Shown: positions 19,744-29,122, counted from the first letter of the stretch. The stretch: DNA of 48,627 nt from Pseudomonadota bacterium (GCA_023391375.1 JAEWBB010000014.1:1-48627), one strand, 5' to 3'. Program-made: numbers and translations. Notes: a model not told the origin generated them from the sequence alone.

Positions 19744-19807
19744 GCGCGCGGGTGTGCGACCGCCGGCGCCACTTGGCAAGGGTGGGCGAAGCGGCCATCA
19801 ACCGGCC

Positions 19808-20359
19808 ATGCCCGCCCGCCCTTTTCTCGTCCGCTTCTCGATCGCGCTGCTCCTGCTGGTCGGGATCATGCTGGCGATGGGACGGCCGCCGATCTGCACC
19901 TGCGGCACGGTGACCCTCTGGGGGCCGGTCGGACCAACGCAAAGCCAGATGCTGGCCGACTGGTATTCGCCGAGCCACATCGTTCACGGCTTCCTGTTCT
20001 ACGGCGCGCTATGGCTGGCCTTACGCCGCTGGCCGCTGCAGCGCCGGTTCAGCATCGCACTCCTCATCGAGGCGGCGTGGGAGATTTTCGAGAACACGCC
20101 GATGGTCATCGACCGCTACCGCGAAGCGACCATCGCTCTTGGCTATTCGGGCGACAGCATCCTCAATTCGGCCAGCGACCTGACGATGATGGCGCTGGGG
20201 TTCTGGCTGGCGCGGAAGCTTCCGGTCTGGGCCAGCGTGGCGATCGTCGTCGCGCTGGAACTGGCCGCGCTTTGGGCGGTGCGCGACAATCTGACCCTCA
20301 ACGTCTGGATGCTTCTGGCCCCGGACCCGCAAATCCTGGCCTGGCAGGCCGGCGGGTGA
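19808..20359 (+). CDS. DUF2585 (UPF0314) family membrane protein
   Basis: 183 residues with about four to five hydrophobic segments. The family core SPSHIVHGFLFYGALW and EAAWEIFENTPMVIDRYRE is clear, as is GYSGDSILNSASDL. Function is unknown; the family is largely alphaproteobacterial, supporting the taxonomic reading. It is followed after 20 nt by the PagL-like gene, so the two are probably co-transcribed. Confidence 0.85.
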   Translation: MPARPFLVRFSIALLLLVGIMLAMGRPPICTCGTVTLWGPVGPTQSQMLADWYSPSHIVHGFLFYGALWLALRRWPLQRRFSIALLIEAAWEIFENTPMVIDRYREATIALGYSGDSILNSASDLTMMALGFWLARKLPVWASVAIVVALELAALWAVRDNLTLNVWMLLAPDPQILAWQAGG

Positions 20360-20379
20360 GCCTTGGAGGAGTGCCCACT

Positions 20380-20904
20380 ATGAAGTTTCCACGCGCCGCG
20401 GCGGCAATGATCCTTAGCTTCTCGTGCGCGCTTGCCGCGACGCCCGCCACGGCCGGCGAAGTCTTTGGCGGGCTCTACGTCCATGATGTGAAGACGCCGC
20501 TCGACCTCAGCGGAATCGAAGACGGCATGGACGTCCAGCTCGGCTATCGTGGCGCCCGGATCGGACGCACGCCGATCCAGCCTTACGTCTTCGGTGCCGT
20601 CAATTCAGCGGGCGAAACCAGCTATGCAGCGGTCGGCCTGTCCGCCCGTTTCGGCACATCCGTCTATATTCGTCCCGGCCTGGGGATCGCTGTCCACAAT
20701 GGGTCCGCGGACGATTATTATCGCTCGGACCGCATCGCCTTTGGGAGCCGAGTTCTGTTCGAACCGGAATTGGCGATCGGCATCCAGATCGATCCGCGGA
20801 TGTCGGCCGAGGCCAGCTTGGTTCACCTCAGCCACGCACAGCTGTTCGGCGGAGAGAATCCGGGCATCGACAATATCGGCGTTCGCTTGAACCTGGCGCT
20901 TTAG
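20380..20904 (+). CDS. PagL-like acyloxyacyl hydrolase (lipid A 3-O-deacylase family)
   Basis: 174 residues, start ATG behind TTGGAGGAG. A signal peptide ends near ATPATAGE, and the rest is a small outer-membrane beta-barrel ending VRLNLAL. The PagL/acyloxyacyl hydrolase hallmark HLSHAQLF, with His149 and Ser151 of the His-x-Ser pair, is followed by the NPGIDN segment. The acidic third catalytic residue cannot be assigned without an alignment. In Pseudomonas, PagL removes the 3-O-linked acyl chain from lipid A. If the host is a sphingomonad, many of which replace LPS with glycosphingolipids, the substrate would need rethinking. Confidence 0.75.
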   Translation: MKFPRAAAAMILSFSCALAATPATAGEVFGGLYVHDVKTPLDLSGIEDGMDVQLGYRGARIGRTPIQPYVFGAVNSAGETSYAAVGLSARFGTSVYIRPGLGIAVHNGSADDYYRSDRIAFGSRVLFEPELAIGIQIDPRMSAEASLVHLSHAQLFGGENPGIDNIGVRLNLAL

Positions 20905-20908
20905 GCCC

Positions 20909-21436
20909 CTAGCGCCTGACCGCGTCGAGGTCGCGACGGGTGACCGGCGCGGCCATGCCGGCGACCGGCTTCAGCGTCGCGCTCGACCCGCGCGCCGCGA
21001 AAACCTGGTGCGCTTCGAGCGCGCGCGCCAACTGCCGCCCGACCAGCGCACGATAGTCGGCGTCGAAATTGCCGCTCGACTGGAGCCGTTCGAGATCGGC
21101 CTGCAGTTCCGGCGGCAGGGCCGAGCGGGGAAGCAGGTCGAGCCGCCTGCCGGCATAGCTCAATTGCGACGCGACGCCGCCCTGGTCGGCAGCGACCGTC
21201 GCGGCCGCGTTGCGTACCGACGAACTGCTCGCCTGCGTGCGGGCGAGCTCGGACGCGCGGATCGCGAACAGCGCGGACGAGGACGCGAGCTCCATATAGA
21301 TGGCCGGCGTCAGCGCGGCAGCGGCGCTGGGCAGGACCGTGACGGGCCGCGGCGGTGGAGCGGCCCGCTCACCGGCACAGCCGGCCACCAGCAGGGTCAA
21401 CGATACGCCGATACCGAAACGGGTGCTGCGCTTCAT
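20909..21436 (-). CDS. DUF4142 domain lipoprotein
   Basis: 175 residues, start ATG behind GGGAGGCG. The N-terminus is a lipoprotein signal with lipobox LVAGC (Cys at 20). The mature part is mostly helical (YMELASSSALFAIRASELA, DADYRALVGRQLARALEAHQVF), as in the DUF4142 ferritin-like helical fold of unknown function. It starts 17 nt after fumC in the same direction and is probably in its transcript. Confidence 0.75.
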   Translation of the reverse strand: MKRSTRFGIGVSLTLLVAGCAGERAAPPPRPVTVLPSAAAALTPAIYMELASSSALFAIRASELARTQASSSSVRNAAATVAADQGGVASQLSYAGRRLDLLPRSALPPELQADLERLQSSGNFDADYRALVGRQLARALEAHQVFAARGSSATLKPVAGMAAPVTRRDLDAVRR

Positions 21437-21453
21437 AGGACGCCTCCCAATGC

Positions 21454-22848
21454 CTAGCGGCCGAGCATCGCCTCCGGCTTGACCACGCGGTCGAAGGTTT
21501 CCTCGTCGACGAGGCCGAGGTCAAGGCCCGCTTCCTTCAGCGTCATGCCCTTCTTGTGCGCATGCTTGGCGATGTTGGCGGCGTTGTCGTAGCCGATTTC
21601 GGGCGCCAGGGCGGTGACCAGCATCAGCGACTTGTTCATCAGGTCGGCGATGCGCGTCTCGTCAGGCTCCAGCCCGTCGAGCGTGCGCTCGGTAAAGCTT
21701 TCCATGCCGACACTGAGCAGGTTGATCGAGCGGATGACGTTGGCCCCGATCAGCGGCTTGAAGACGTTCAGTTCCATATGACCCTGCAGGCCGCCGACGG
21801 TGCAGGCAACATGATTGCCCATCACCTGGGCGGCGACCATCGTCAGCATCTCGCACTGGGTCGGGTTCACCTTGCCCGGCATGATCGAGCTGCCCGGTTC
21901 GTTCTCCGGCAGCTTCAATTCGCCAAGGCCGCAACGCGGGCCGCTGCCCAGCAGGCGGATGTCGTTGGCGATCTTGGTCAGCGACACGGCGATGGTGTTG
22001 AGGACGCCTGAAAGCTCCACGAGCGTGTCGTGGGCGGCCAGTTCGGCGAACTTGTTCGGGGCCGACTTAAACGGCAGCTGCGTCAGGTTGGCGACTTCCT
22101 TGGCGAAACCGTCCGCAAATCCCTTGGGCGCATTGAGGCCGGTGCCGACCGCGGTGCCGCCCTGCGCCAGCATCATGACGCGCGGCAGGCAGCCTTCCAC
22201 CCGTTCGACGTTGGCCGCGATCTGCGCGGCGTAGCCGGAGAACTCCTGGCCCAGCGTCAGCGGCGTCGCGTCCTGCAGGTGGGTGCGGCCGATCTTGACG
22301 ATCGAATCCCACTGCCTGGCCTGCGCGTCGAGGCGCGAGTGGATCAGTTTCAGCGCCGGCAGCAGGCGTCGGTAGACGGCGATGCCGGCGGCGATATGCA
22401 TCGCGGTCGGGAAGCTGTCGTTCGACGACTGGCCCTTGTTGACATGGTCGTTGGGGTGAACCGGCTCCTTGCCGCCGCGCTTGCCGGTCAGCGCCTCGTT
22501 GGCACGGCCGGCGATCACCTCGTTGGCGTTCATGTTCGACTGGGTGCCGCTGCCAGTTTGCCAGATGACGAGCGGGAATTCGCCGTCGAGGTCGCCGCGC
22601 GCGACCTGCCCGGCGGCCTGCTGGATCGCCTCGGCGATATCGGCATCGAGGTTGCCGAGCCGCGCATTCACGCGCGCCGCCGCCTGCTTCACGTAGCCGA
22701 GCGCGCGGACGATCTCGACCGGCATCCGCTCACGCTCGCCAAACGGGAAATTCATGATCGACCGCTCGGTCTGCGCCGCCCAATAGCGGTCGCCCGGCAC
22801 TTCGATCGGGCCAAAGCTGTCGGTTTCGGTGCGGGTCGGGCTGGTCAT
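21454..22848 (-). CDS. fumC: Fumarate hydratase, class II
   Basis: 464 residues, the standard FumC length. Converts fumarate to L-malate in the TCA cycle as an iron-independent homotetramer. The superfamily signature GSSIMPGKVNP is present, as are GSGTQSNMNANEV and KGQSSNDSFPTAMH, which form the active site between subunits. The DUF4142 lipoprotein gene follows after 17 nt. Confidence 0.96.
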   Translation of the reverse strand: MTSPTRTETDSFGPIEVPGDRYWAAQTERSIMNFPFGERERMPVEIVRALGYVKQAAARVNARLGNLDADIAEAIQQAAGQVARGDLDGEFPLVIWQTGSGTQSNMNANEVIAGRANEALTGKRGGKEPVHPNDHVNKGQSSNDSFPTAMHIAAGIAVYRRLLPALKLIHSRLDAQARQWDSIVKIGRTHLQDATPLTLGQEFSGYAAQIAANVERVEGCLPRVMMLAQGGTAVGTGLNAPKGFADGFAKEVANLTQLPFKSAPNKFAELAAHDTLVELSGVLNTIAVSLTKIANDIRLLGSGPRCGLGELKLPENEPGSSIMPGKVNPTQCEMLTMVAAQVMGNHVACTVGGLQGHMELNVFKPLIGANVIRSINLLSVGMESFTERTLDGLEPDETRIADLMNKSLMLVTALAPEIGYDNAANIAKHAHKKGMTLKEAGLDLGLVDEETFDRVVKPEAMLGR

Positions 22849-22993
22849 GGTCGTCGGCTTCCGTCGGCAAAGGAATGAATGCCGACGCCCCTAACCAGAC
22901 CTGTTGGCGGAGTCGAGATTGGGGTCTCGCGGGTCGCGAAACGCCGTCCGGCGGGTTGCTGTGTTCGCCATGCGCCCGGCATGACTGCGCGCA

Positions 22994-23476
22994 TCACTTC
23001 TTGCGCGTGAAATCCACGCTGACGACGTTCGAACCGTCCTCGATTGGCTCCGCCACCGGGACGTCGTTCTCAGCGTCGTCATGCTCTTCCGGCTCGTCTT
23101 CGGCGCCGTTGGCCTGGAACTTGAGACTGAAGTCGACCGCAGGGTCGACGAAATCGGTCACCGCGGCGAAGGGGACGGTCAGCGTCGTCGGCACGCCGCT
23201 GAACGACAGGCCGACCGAGAACATATTGTCCTCGACCTTGAGGTCCCAGAAGCGGTGCTGGATGACGATCGTCATCTCGTCCGGGAAACGCTCGGACAGG
23301 TGCTTGGGGATCGACACCCCTGGATGGCGGGTCTGGAAAGTGATGTAGAAATGGTGGCCGCCGGGCAGGCCGCCCGACTTCTCCACCTCGTGCAGCACGC
23401 GGCCGACCACGTCGCGCAGCGCTTCCTGCACGATCTCGTCGTAGGGAATCAGGGACTCGGGGGTATCCTCGGACAT
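22994..23476 (-). CDS. sspB: ClpXP adaptor SspB (alphaproteobacterial form)
   Basis: 160 residues from ATG 23476. Residues ~10-115 form the SspB substrate-binding fold (YDEIVQEALRDVVGRVL, HHFYITFQTRHPGVSIP, VGLSFSGVPTTLTVPFAAVT). An acidic linker (EDEPEEHDDAEND) leads to a C-terminal tail VVSVDFTRKK that would dock on ClpX. It delivers ssrA-tagged and other proteins to ClpXP. A longer in-frame start upstream overlaps the divergent HIT gene and is rejected. Confidence 0.9.
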   Translation of the reverse strand: MSEDTPESLIPYDEIVQEALRDVVGRVLHEVEKSGGLPGGHHFYITFQTRHPGVSIPKHLSERFPDEMTIVIQHRFWDLKVEDNMFSVGLSFSGVPTTLTVPFAAVTDFVDPAVDFSLKFQANGAEDEPEEHDDAENDVPVAEPIEDGSNVVSVDFTRKK

Positions 23477-23527
23477 CGTTTTTCGTGGTAGCGGCGGGGA
23501 CTCAGGGGTCAAGCCAAAGGGGCGCGA

Positions 23528-23905
23528 ATGCCGATCGATTCCAAGTTGCCGTACGATAACAGCAATATTTTCGCGAGGATCCTGCGCGGCGAAATCCCGA
23601 ACAAGACGGTGCTCGAAACCGATCACAGCCTGGCGTTCCACGACATCAACCCCCTGGCCCCGATCCACGTCCTGGTCATTCCGAAGGGCGCCTATGTCAG
23701 CTGGGACGATTTCACCGCCAAGGCATCGGACGCGGAAATCGGCGACTTCGTGCGCGCAGTGGGCGAGGTCGCCCGCATGACCGGCGCGGACCAGCAAGGC
23801 TACCGCCTGCTCGCCAACACCGGCAAGCGCGCCGGGCAGGAAGTGCCGCACCTCCACGTCCACGTCTTCGGCGGGCAGCCGCTCGGACCCATGCTGACGC
23901 GCTAA
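23528..23905 (+). CDS. HIT family nucleotide-binding protein (HinT-like)
   Basis: 125 residues, ATG start behind AAAGGGG. The histidine triad HLHVHVFGG is at His108, His110 and His112, and NIFARILRGEIPNK is the typical HinT N-terminus. Such proteins hydrolyse aminoacyl- or phosphoramidate nucleotides. It is divergent from sspB with 51 bp between starts. Confidence 0.93.
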   Translation: MPIDSKLPYDNSNIFARILRGEIPNKTVLETDHSLAFHDINPLAPIHVLVIPKGAYVSWDDFTAKASDAEIGDFVRAVGEVARMTGADQQGYRLLANTGKRAGQEVPHLHVHVFGGQPLGPMLTR

Positions 23906-24037
23906 CGACACACCCACGGCCCTTCGACCAGCGGCGGGCCGCAAGGGATTGCGCTTCCCCTGTGTGACGTTAGGCTCCCCCATCGATTTTCGCGGGAGTG
24001 GCCGTTGCGGCTGCTTCCGTTGGAGGGGAGTTCCACC

Positions 24038-25600
24038 ATGTTGTTAGATCGAGTTAAACCACTCGACGCCATCCTCGCGACGGCGGAGAAGAAGTCGCTA
24101 CACCGCACTCTGGGTGCGGTGCAGCTCACCCTGTTCGGCATCGGCTGCATCATCGGCACGGGTATTTTCGTGCTGACCGCCGCCGGCGCGCAGAAGGCCG
24201 GTCCGGGCCTGATGCTGGCGTTCGTCATCGCCGGCGCGGTCTGCGTCGTCGCGGCGCTTTGCTACGCCGAAATCGCGGCGATGGTGCCGGTCGCCGGCTC
24301 CGCTTACACCTACACCTATGCGACGATGGGCGAATTCCTCGCCTGGACGGTCGGCTGGGCGCTGGTCCTCGAATATGCCATCGCCGCATCGGCGGTGTCG
24401 GTGGGCTGGTCCGGCTTCTTTACCGGCACCATCCTGCACGAAACATTCGGGATCAGCCTACCGGCCTACCTCAGCGCGGGCCCGCTCGCCCTGGGCGGCG
24501 CGCCGGGCGGCCTGATCAATCTTCCGGCGCTGATCATCGCTCTGCTCGTCACCTGGCTGCTGATGATCGGCACCAACGAAAGCGCGCGGGTCAACGCGGT
24601 GCTGGTGGCGATCAAGCTGGTCGCGCTGGCGGCCTTCATCGCCCTCACCCTGCCGCACGTCGACACGGCCAAGTTCAACCCGTTCCTGCCGGCCGGCGTG
24701 TTCGGCGGCTTCGGTACGGGCGTCGGCGCGGTCGGTGCCGCGGCGACGATCTTCTTCGCCTACGTCGGCTTCGACGCGGTCTCGACCGCGGCGGAAGAAA
24801 CCAAGAACCCGCAGCGCAACGTGCCGATCGGCCTGGTCGGGTCGCTGCTCATCTGCACCATCATTTACATCCTGGTCGCGGCGGGCGCGATCGGCTCGAT
24901 CGGCGGCCAGCCGATCATGGGTCCGAACGGCATCCCGTTCCCGGCCGGCTCGGAAGAACTGGCCCGCCAGTGCGCCATGCCGCAATATGCCGAGGCACTG
25001 GTCTGCTCGAACGAGGCGCTGGCCCATGTGCTGCGCACGATCGGCTACAGCGCGGTGGGTAATGCGGTCGGCTACGCCGCCATCCTGGCGCTGCCATCGG
25101 TCATCCTCATCCTGCTGTTCGGCCAGACTCGCATCTTCTTCGTGATGGCGCGCGACGGTCTTCTCCCGGAAGGCCTGTCGAAGGTCCACCCGAAGTGGAA
25201 GACCCCGTACGTCGTGACCGGAATCACCGGCGCGGTCGTTGCGGTTGCCGCGGCGTTCCTGCCGGTCGGCCAGCTGGCGGACATCGCCAACGCGGGTACG
25301 CTCTACGCCTTCTTCATGGTCGCCATCGCGGTCATGCTGTTGCGCAAGACGAACCCGGACCGGCCGCGCAGCTTCCGGACCCCGGCGCTGATCATCATCG
25401 GCCCGCTGACGATCCTCGGCTGCCTGTTCCTGTTCTTCAACCTGCCGCTGGCGGCGATGCTGGTCCTGCCGATCTGGTCTGCGATCGGCCTGCTGATCTA
25501 CCTCGGCTACAGCCGCAGCCACAGCCACCTCGGCCGCGGCGTGGTCGAAGTCCACGAAACGGAAATCGAGGACATCGAGCCGCACGTCCCGGGCGTCTGA
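24038..25600 (+). CDS. APC superfamily amino acid permease
   Basis: 520 residues from ATG 24038, which has GGAGGGGAG 7 nt upstream. About 12 transmembrane segments; the first carries GIGCIIGTGIFVLTAAGA, the substrate-binding unwound helix of the amino acid-polyamine-organocation family. Resembles the CAT/YfnA-type permeases, which usually carry cationic or branched amino acids; specificity cannot be read here. An insertion with two cysteines (AMPQYAEALVCSNEAL) sits between central helices. It stands alone and ends in a strong terminator. Confidence 0.88.
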   Translation: MLLDRVKPLDAILATAEKKSLHRTLGAVQLTLFGIGCIIGTGIFVLTAAGAQKAGPGLMLAFVIAGAVCVVAALCYAEIAAMVPVAGSAYTYTYATMGEFLAWTVGWALVLEYAIAASAVSVGWSGFFTGTILHETFGISLPAYLSAGPLALGGAPGGLINLPALIIALLVTWLLMIGTNESARVNAVLVAIKLVALAAFIALTLPHVDTAKFNPFLPAGVFGGFGTGVGAVGAAATIFFAYVGFDAVSTAAEETKNPQRNVPIGLVGSLLICTIIYILVAAGAIGSIGGQPIMGPNGIPFPAGSEELARQCAMPQYAEALVCSNEALAHVLRTIGYSAVGNAVGYAAILALPSVILILLFGQTRIFFVMARDGLLPEGLSKVHPKWKTPYVVTGITGAVVAVAAAFLPVGQLADIANAGTLYAFFMVAIAVMLLRKTNPDRPRSFRTPALIIIGPLTILGCLFLFFNLPLAAMLVLPIWSAIGLLIYLGYSRSHSHLGRGVVEVHETEIEDIEPHVPGV

Positions 25601-25616
25601 GCCCGGCAACAGTGCC

Positions 25617-25660
25617 AAAGAAGAGGGGCGGTCCGCATGTGCGGGCCGCCCCTTCTTTTT
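25617..25660 (+). terminator. Rho-independent terminator after the amino acid permease
   Basis: GGGGCGGTCCGC pairs with GCGGGCCGCCCC around loop ATGT, with A/T-rich arms (AAAGAAG/CTTCTTTTT) extending the stem and supplying the U-tract. One small bulge and one G-T pair interrupt it. The A-rich left side means it could also serve the convergent kinase gene. Confidence 0.85.
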
Positions 25661-25678
25661 GCGTGTGTCTCGGCTTGG

Positions 25679-26671
25679 CTAGATCAGGCCGGCGGCCAGC
25701 GCCTTGAGGTCCTTCTCCGGCCGGGCACCGTAATGCTGGATCACCTCGCCCGCCGCGATCGCCCCGAGCTTGAGCGATGCCTCGAGCCCGAGGCCCCTGG
25801 CCTGGCCAGCGAGGAAGCCGGCGGCGAACAGGTCGCCCGCACCGGTCGTATCGACCAGCTTCTCGATCGGCTCGGCGGGTACGCTGGCGCTGTCGGTGCC
25901 CTGCACCGCCACCGCGCCATGTTCCGAACGGGTGACGACCAGCGTCGGCACCTTCGGCGCGACGGCCATGACGGCGCCGTCGAAGTCGTCGATGCCGGCC
26001 AATTCGCGGATTTCCGCTTCGTTGGCGAACAGGATGTCGATCCGCCCCTCGTCGACCAGGCGCAGGAAATCGGCCCGGTGGCGCGAGATGCAGAAGCTGT
26101 CGGACAGGGTGAAGGCGACCTTGCGGCCGGCGGCGCGGGCAGCGTCGATCGCCGCTTCCATCGCCGCGCGCGGCACTTCCGGATCCCACAGATAGCCTTC
26201 GAGGTAGACAATGCCGGCGTTGGCCACGTCACCGAGGTCGATGTCCTTGGCGTCGAGCTTCTGCGCCGCGCCGAGGAAGGTGTTCATCGTCCGCTGCGCG
26301 TCGGGCGTGACGAGGATCAGGCAGCGCGCCGTGGCGCCGACGTCCGACCGTGCCGGGACGAGGAAGTCGATGCCGGTCGATTCGATGTCGTGCTTGTAGA
26401 TCGTGCCCAGTTCGTCGTCGGCGACCTGCCCGACGAACGCGGTCTTGATGCCGAGCGCGGCGAGCCCCGCGGCCGTGTTGCCGGCCGAACCGCCGCTCAC
26501 TTCGCGGCCCGGCCCCATCAGGCCGTAGAGGCGCACCGCCTCCTCTTCGTCGATCAGGCGCATCGAACCCTTGTCGAGCGACTGCTCGCCAAGGAAGGCG
26601 TCGGTGGTGTCGGCGATGACGTCGACGATGGCATTGCCGATGCAGAGCACGTCGAAACGCGGGCTGGTCAT
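25679..26671 (-). CDS. PfkB-family carbohydrate kinase (adenosine kinase type)
   Basis: 330 residues from ATG 26671 (MTSPRFDVL); a start 16 codons earlier is not supported. The N-terminal PfkB signature region VSGGSAGNTAAGLAALG and the C-terminal ATP/catalytic motif DTTGAGDLFAAGFLAG, with the catalytic Asp of GAGD, are intact. The opening FDVLCIGNAIVDVIA matches bacterial adenosine kinase-like proteins. Likely phosphorylates a nucleoside or sugar; adenosine is the best guess from similarity. Confidence 0.88.
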   Translation of the reverse strand: MTSPRFDVLCIGNAIVDVIADTTDAFLGEQSLDKGSMRLIDEEEAVRLYGLMGPGREVSGGSAGNTAAGLAALGIKTAFVGQVADDELGTIYKHDIESTGIDFLVPARSDVGATARCLILVTPDAQRTMNTFLGAAQKLDAKDIDLGDVANAGIVYLEGYLWDPEVPRAAMEAAIDAARAAGRKVAFTLSDSFCISRHRADFLRLVDEGRIDILFANEAEIRELAGIDDFDGAVMAVAPKVPTLVVTRSEHGAVAVQGTDSASVPAEPIEKLVDTTGAGDLFAAGFLAGQARGLGLEASLKLGAIAAGEVIQHYGARPEKDLKALAAGLI

Positions 26672-26772
26672 GAAGGCGGTCCTGTGGGTTGGGAGGGAAA
26701 GCGGGGCGGTTAGCGGCACGGCGGCGCCGGGGCAAGCTTGCCAGCACGCCCGCTGCTGGCCACAAGGTTGCC

Positions 26773-27129
26773 ATGCGCCGTTTCGCGACCATCGTCCTGC
26801 TGCTGACTGCCGCCGCCTGCACCAACAAGCGGGCGACCACCCCGTCGGTCACCTATCGCCCCGTCGTCGTCCAGCCGACCGAGCGGGGCGACCTGATCGG
26901 CCTGACCGGGGACGAAGTGGCAGGCCGGCTCGGCCAGCCAGCGCTCCAGATCCGCGAGGGCGACAGCCTGAAGCTCCAGTTCCGCGGCCAACGCTGCGTC
27001 CTCGACGCCTATCTTTACCGCGGCCAGAGCGGACAAGGCGCGCTGCGCGTCACCCACGTCGATGCGCGCGACAAGGACGGGCGCGACGTCGACCAGCCGG
27101 GCTGCCTCGCGGAACTGCAGCGGACCTAG
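26773..27129 (+). CDS. Small secreted protein or lipoprotein of unknown function
   Basis: 118 residues. A signal sequence (FATIVLLLTAAAC) with Cys at 16 suggests a lipoprotein, though the lipobox AAAC is weak. The mature part contains LIGLTGDEVAGRLGQPALQIREGDSLKLQFRG, resembling the short SmpA/BamE-like fold in which a G-x-P turn precedes a charged strand, and two cysteines (RCVLDAYL, QPGCLAEL) that could pair. Divergent from the kinase gene; stop shared with queG in CTAG (27126-27129). Confidence 0.65.
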   Translation: MRRFATIVLLLTAAACTNKRATTPSVTYRPVVVQPTERGDLIGLTGDEVAGRLGQPALQIREGDSLKLQFRGQRCVLDAYLYRGQSGQGALRVTHVDARDKDGRDVDQPGCLAELQRT

Positions 27130-28157
27130 GGCAGGCGCGCCGCCGCCCATCGCGCGGCGTCGGCCACCACCGGGTTGGAATGGTCGAGGTGCGCCTCGAC
27201 CCATGCCCTCAGGCCTGCCGACCCGCTGTTCCCCGCGGCGACCAGGCAATTGCGCAGGAACCGGTCGACCCCGATCCGCTTGATCGGCGAGCCGGAGAAT
27301 TTGGCGCGAAAAGCCGCATCGTCGAGCGTCAGCAGGTCGGCGAGCGCCGGCGCATCGAGGTCGTCGCGGCTGGCGAAGGCGAGGTTGGCCGTCGCCGCAT
27401 CGGCGAAGCGGTTCCACGGGCAAGCGGCCAGGCAGTCGTCGCAACCATAGATGCGATTGCCCATCGCCTCGCGAAACTCTTCCGGAATGGGCCCGGCATG
27501 TTCGATCGTCAGGTAGGAAATGCAGCGCCGCGCATCGAGCCGGTGCGGCGCGACGATCGCCTGCGTCGGGCAGGCGTCGAGGCAGGCGGTGCAACTGCCG
27601 CAATGATCGCTTGCGGGCGCGTTGGGTTCGAGCTCGAGCGTCGTGTAGATAATGCCGAGGAACAGCCAGTTGCCATGGTCGCGGCTGAGCAGATTGGTGT
27701 GCTTGCCCTGCCAGCCCAGGCCGGCAGCGGCGGCGAGCGGCTTTTCCATCACCGGCGCGGTATCGACGAATACCTTGAGTTCGCATCCCGCCTCCGCCGC
27801 CATCCAACGGCCCAGCGCTTTCAGCGCCTTCTTGACCGTGTCATGATAGTCGCGGCCCCGGGCGTAGACCGAGATGCGGCCCTTCTCCCCGTCGTCCTCC
27901 AGCGCCCGCGGGTCTTCTTGCGGCGCATAGCTCATCGCCAGCGCAATCACGCTCTTCGCTTCGGGCCACAGCCCGTTGGGATGCGCACGCTGGGCGGCGC
28001 GTTCGTACATCCAGCCCATCTCGCCATGGAAGCCGGCGTCGAGCCATTCATAGAGCCCTTCGCCCGCACGGCCGCCGGCATCGGCGCGCGCGAAGCCGCA
28101 GGCGATGAAACCCAGTTCGGCCGCTTTGTCGCGGATGCGCTGCTCTAAACTTGCCAT
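27126..28157 (-). CDS. queG: Epoxyqueuosine reductase
   Basis: 343 residues from ATG 28157, chosen because GGGGGA lies at good spacing upstream. Performs the last step of queuosine synthesis in tRNA, reducing epoxyqueuosine with cobalamin and two [4Fe-4S] clusters. The cluster motifs CGSCTACLDACPTQAI and CDDCLAACPWNRFA are complete. The N-terminal DUF1730-type region (FIACGFARAD, FHGEMGWM) and a C-terminal HEAT-like tail (RNCLVAAGNSG) are present. Divergent from the ABC ATPase gene with 20 bp between starts. Confidence 0.95.
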   Translation of the reverse strand: MASLEQRIRDKAAELGFIACGFARADAGGRAGEGLYEWLDAGFHGEMGWMYERAAQRAHPNGLWPEAKSVIALAMSYAPQEDPRALEDDGEKGRISVYARGRDYHDTVKKALKALGRWMAAEAGCELKVFVDTAPVMEKPLAAAAGLGWQGKHTNLLSRDHGNWLFLGIIYTTLELEPNAPASDHCGSCTACLDACPTQAIVAPHRLDARRCISYLTIEHAGPIPEEFREAMGNRIYGCDDCLAACPWNRFADAATANLAFASRDDLDAPALADLLTLDDAAFRAKFSGSPIKRIGVDRFLRNCLVAAGNSGSAGLRAWVEAHLDHSNPVVADAARWAAARLP

Positions 28158-28177
28158 CGAGGATTCCCCCATTACCC

Positions 28178-29122
28178 ATGAGCGTCATGGCGGGAAGCGA
28201 TATCGCGGCCGAGGCGCACGACCTCGTCAAGGATTTCGACGGCAAGCGCGCCGTCGACGGCGTCAGCCTGACCGTGCCGGCGGGTTCGATCACCGGCATC
28301 CTCGGGCCCAACGGCGCGGGCAAGACCACGACGCTCCGCATGCTTCTGGGGATTATCGATCCTTCGTCAGGAAGCAGAACGCTGCTCGGCCGTTCGCGCC
28401 CGATCGAAGCGGCCCATGAGGTCGGCTACCTGCCCGAAGAGCGGGGCCTGTACCCGGCCATGCCGGCGCTGGAAGCGATCGCCTTCATGGGCGCCCTGCG
28501 CGGCCTGCCGCTGGCGCAAGGGCGCACGCGCGGGCGCGAGCTGCTGCAGGCGGGCGGCCACGGGGACTGGGAGAAGCGGCCGATCCGCACCCTGTCGAAG
28601 GGCATGGCGCAGACCGTCCAGCTGTACGGCACCATCGTCCACCGGCCGCGGTTGATCGTGCTCGACGAGCCCTTCTCCGGCCTTGACGCGCTCAACCAGG
28701 AAAAGCTGGAGGAGCTGATCCGCAGCCAGGCCGACACCGGCGTCACCATCCTCTTCTCGACCCACGTCATCAGCCACGCCGAACGGCTGTGCGACCGGGT
28801 CGCGATCATCGCCGATGGGCGGGTGGCGTTCGAGGGAGAGGTCGATGCCGCGCGCAACCGGCTGCGCCCGATCGTCCACCTCCGCACCCGCGCCAGCGAC
28901 GGCCCGTGGCGCAACGCCATTCCCGCGGGCGCCCGCCAGTCGGGCAGCAATTTCACCTTCGAGCTGCCCGAGAGCGGTCCCGAACCGTTGCTCAAGGCCC
29001 TGCTCGACGGCGACGCGGGGATCGACACGCTGAGCATCGAGCGTCCCGGCCTGCATGATGCCTTCCTCGCCATCGCCGGGGAGAGCGCGGCCAAGGCCAT
29101 GGGCGAGGAGCGCGCCGCATGA
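28178..29122 (+). CDS. ABC transporter ATP-binding protein (NatA-like)
   Basis: 314 residues from ATG 28178; a second Met at 28187 is also possible and neither has a strong ribosome binding site. Walker A GPNGAGKTT is at 43-51, signature LSKGMAQ, Walker B LIVLDEPFSGLD, and the switch His is in FSTHVISHAE. The C-terminal ~90 residues are the extension typical of ABC-2 exporter ATPases. Its stop overlaps the permease start as ATGA. Confidence 0.9.
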   Translation: MSVMAGSDIAAEAHDLVKDFDGKRAVDGVSLTVPAGSITGILGPNGAGKTTTLRMLLGIIDPSSGSRTLLGRSRPIEAAHEVGYLPEERGLYPAMPALEAIAFMGALRGLPLAQGRTRGRELLQAGGHGDWEKRPIRTLSKGMAQTVQLYGTIVHRPRLIVLDEPFSGLDALNQEKLEELIRSQADTGVTILFSTHVISHAERLCDRVAIIADGRVAFEGEVDAARNRLRPIVHLRTRASDGPWRNAIPAGARQSGSNFTFELPESGPEPLLKALLDGDAGIDTLSIERPGLHDAFLAIAGESAAKAMGEERAA

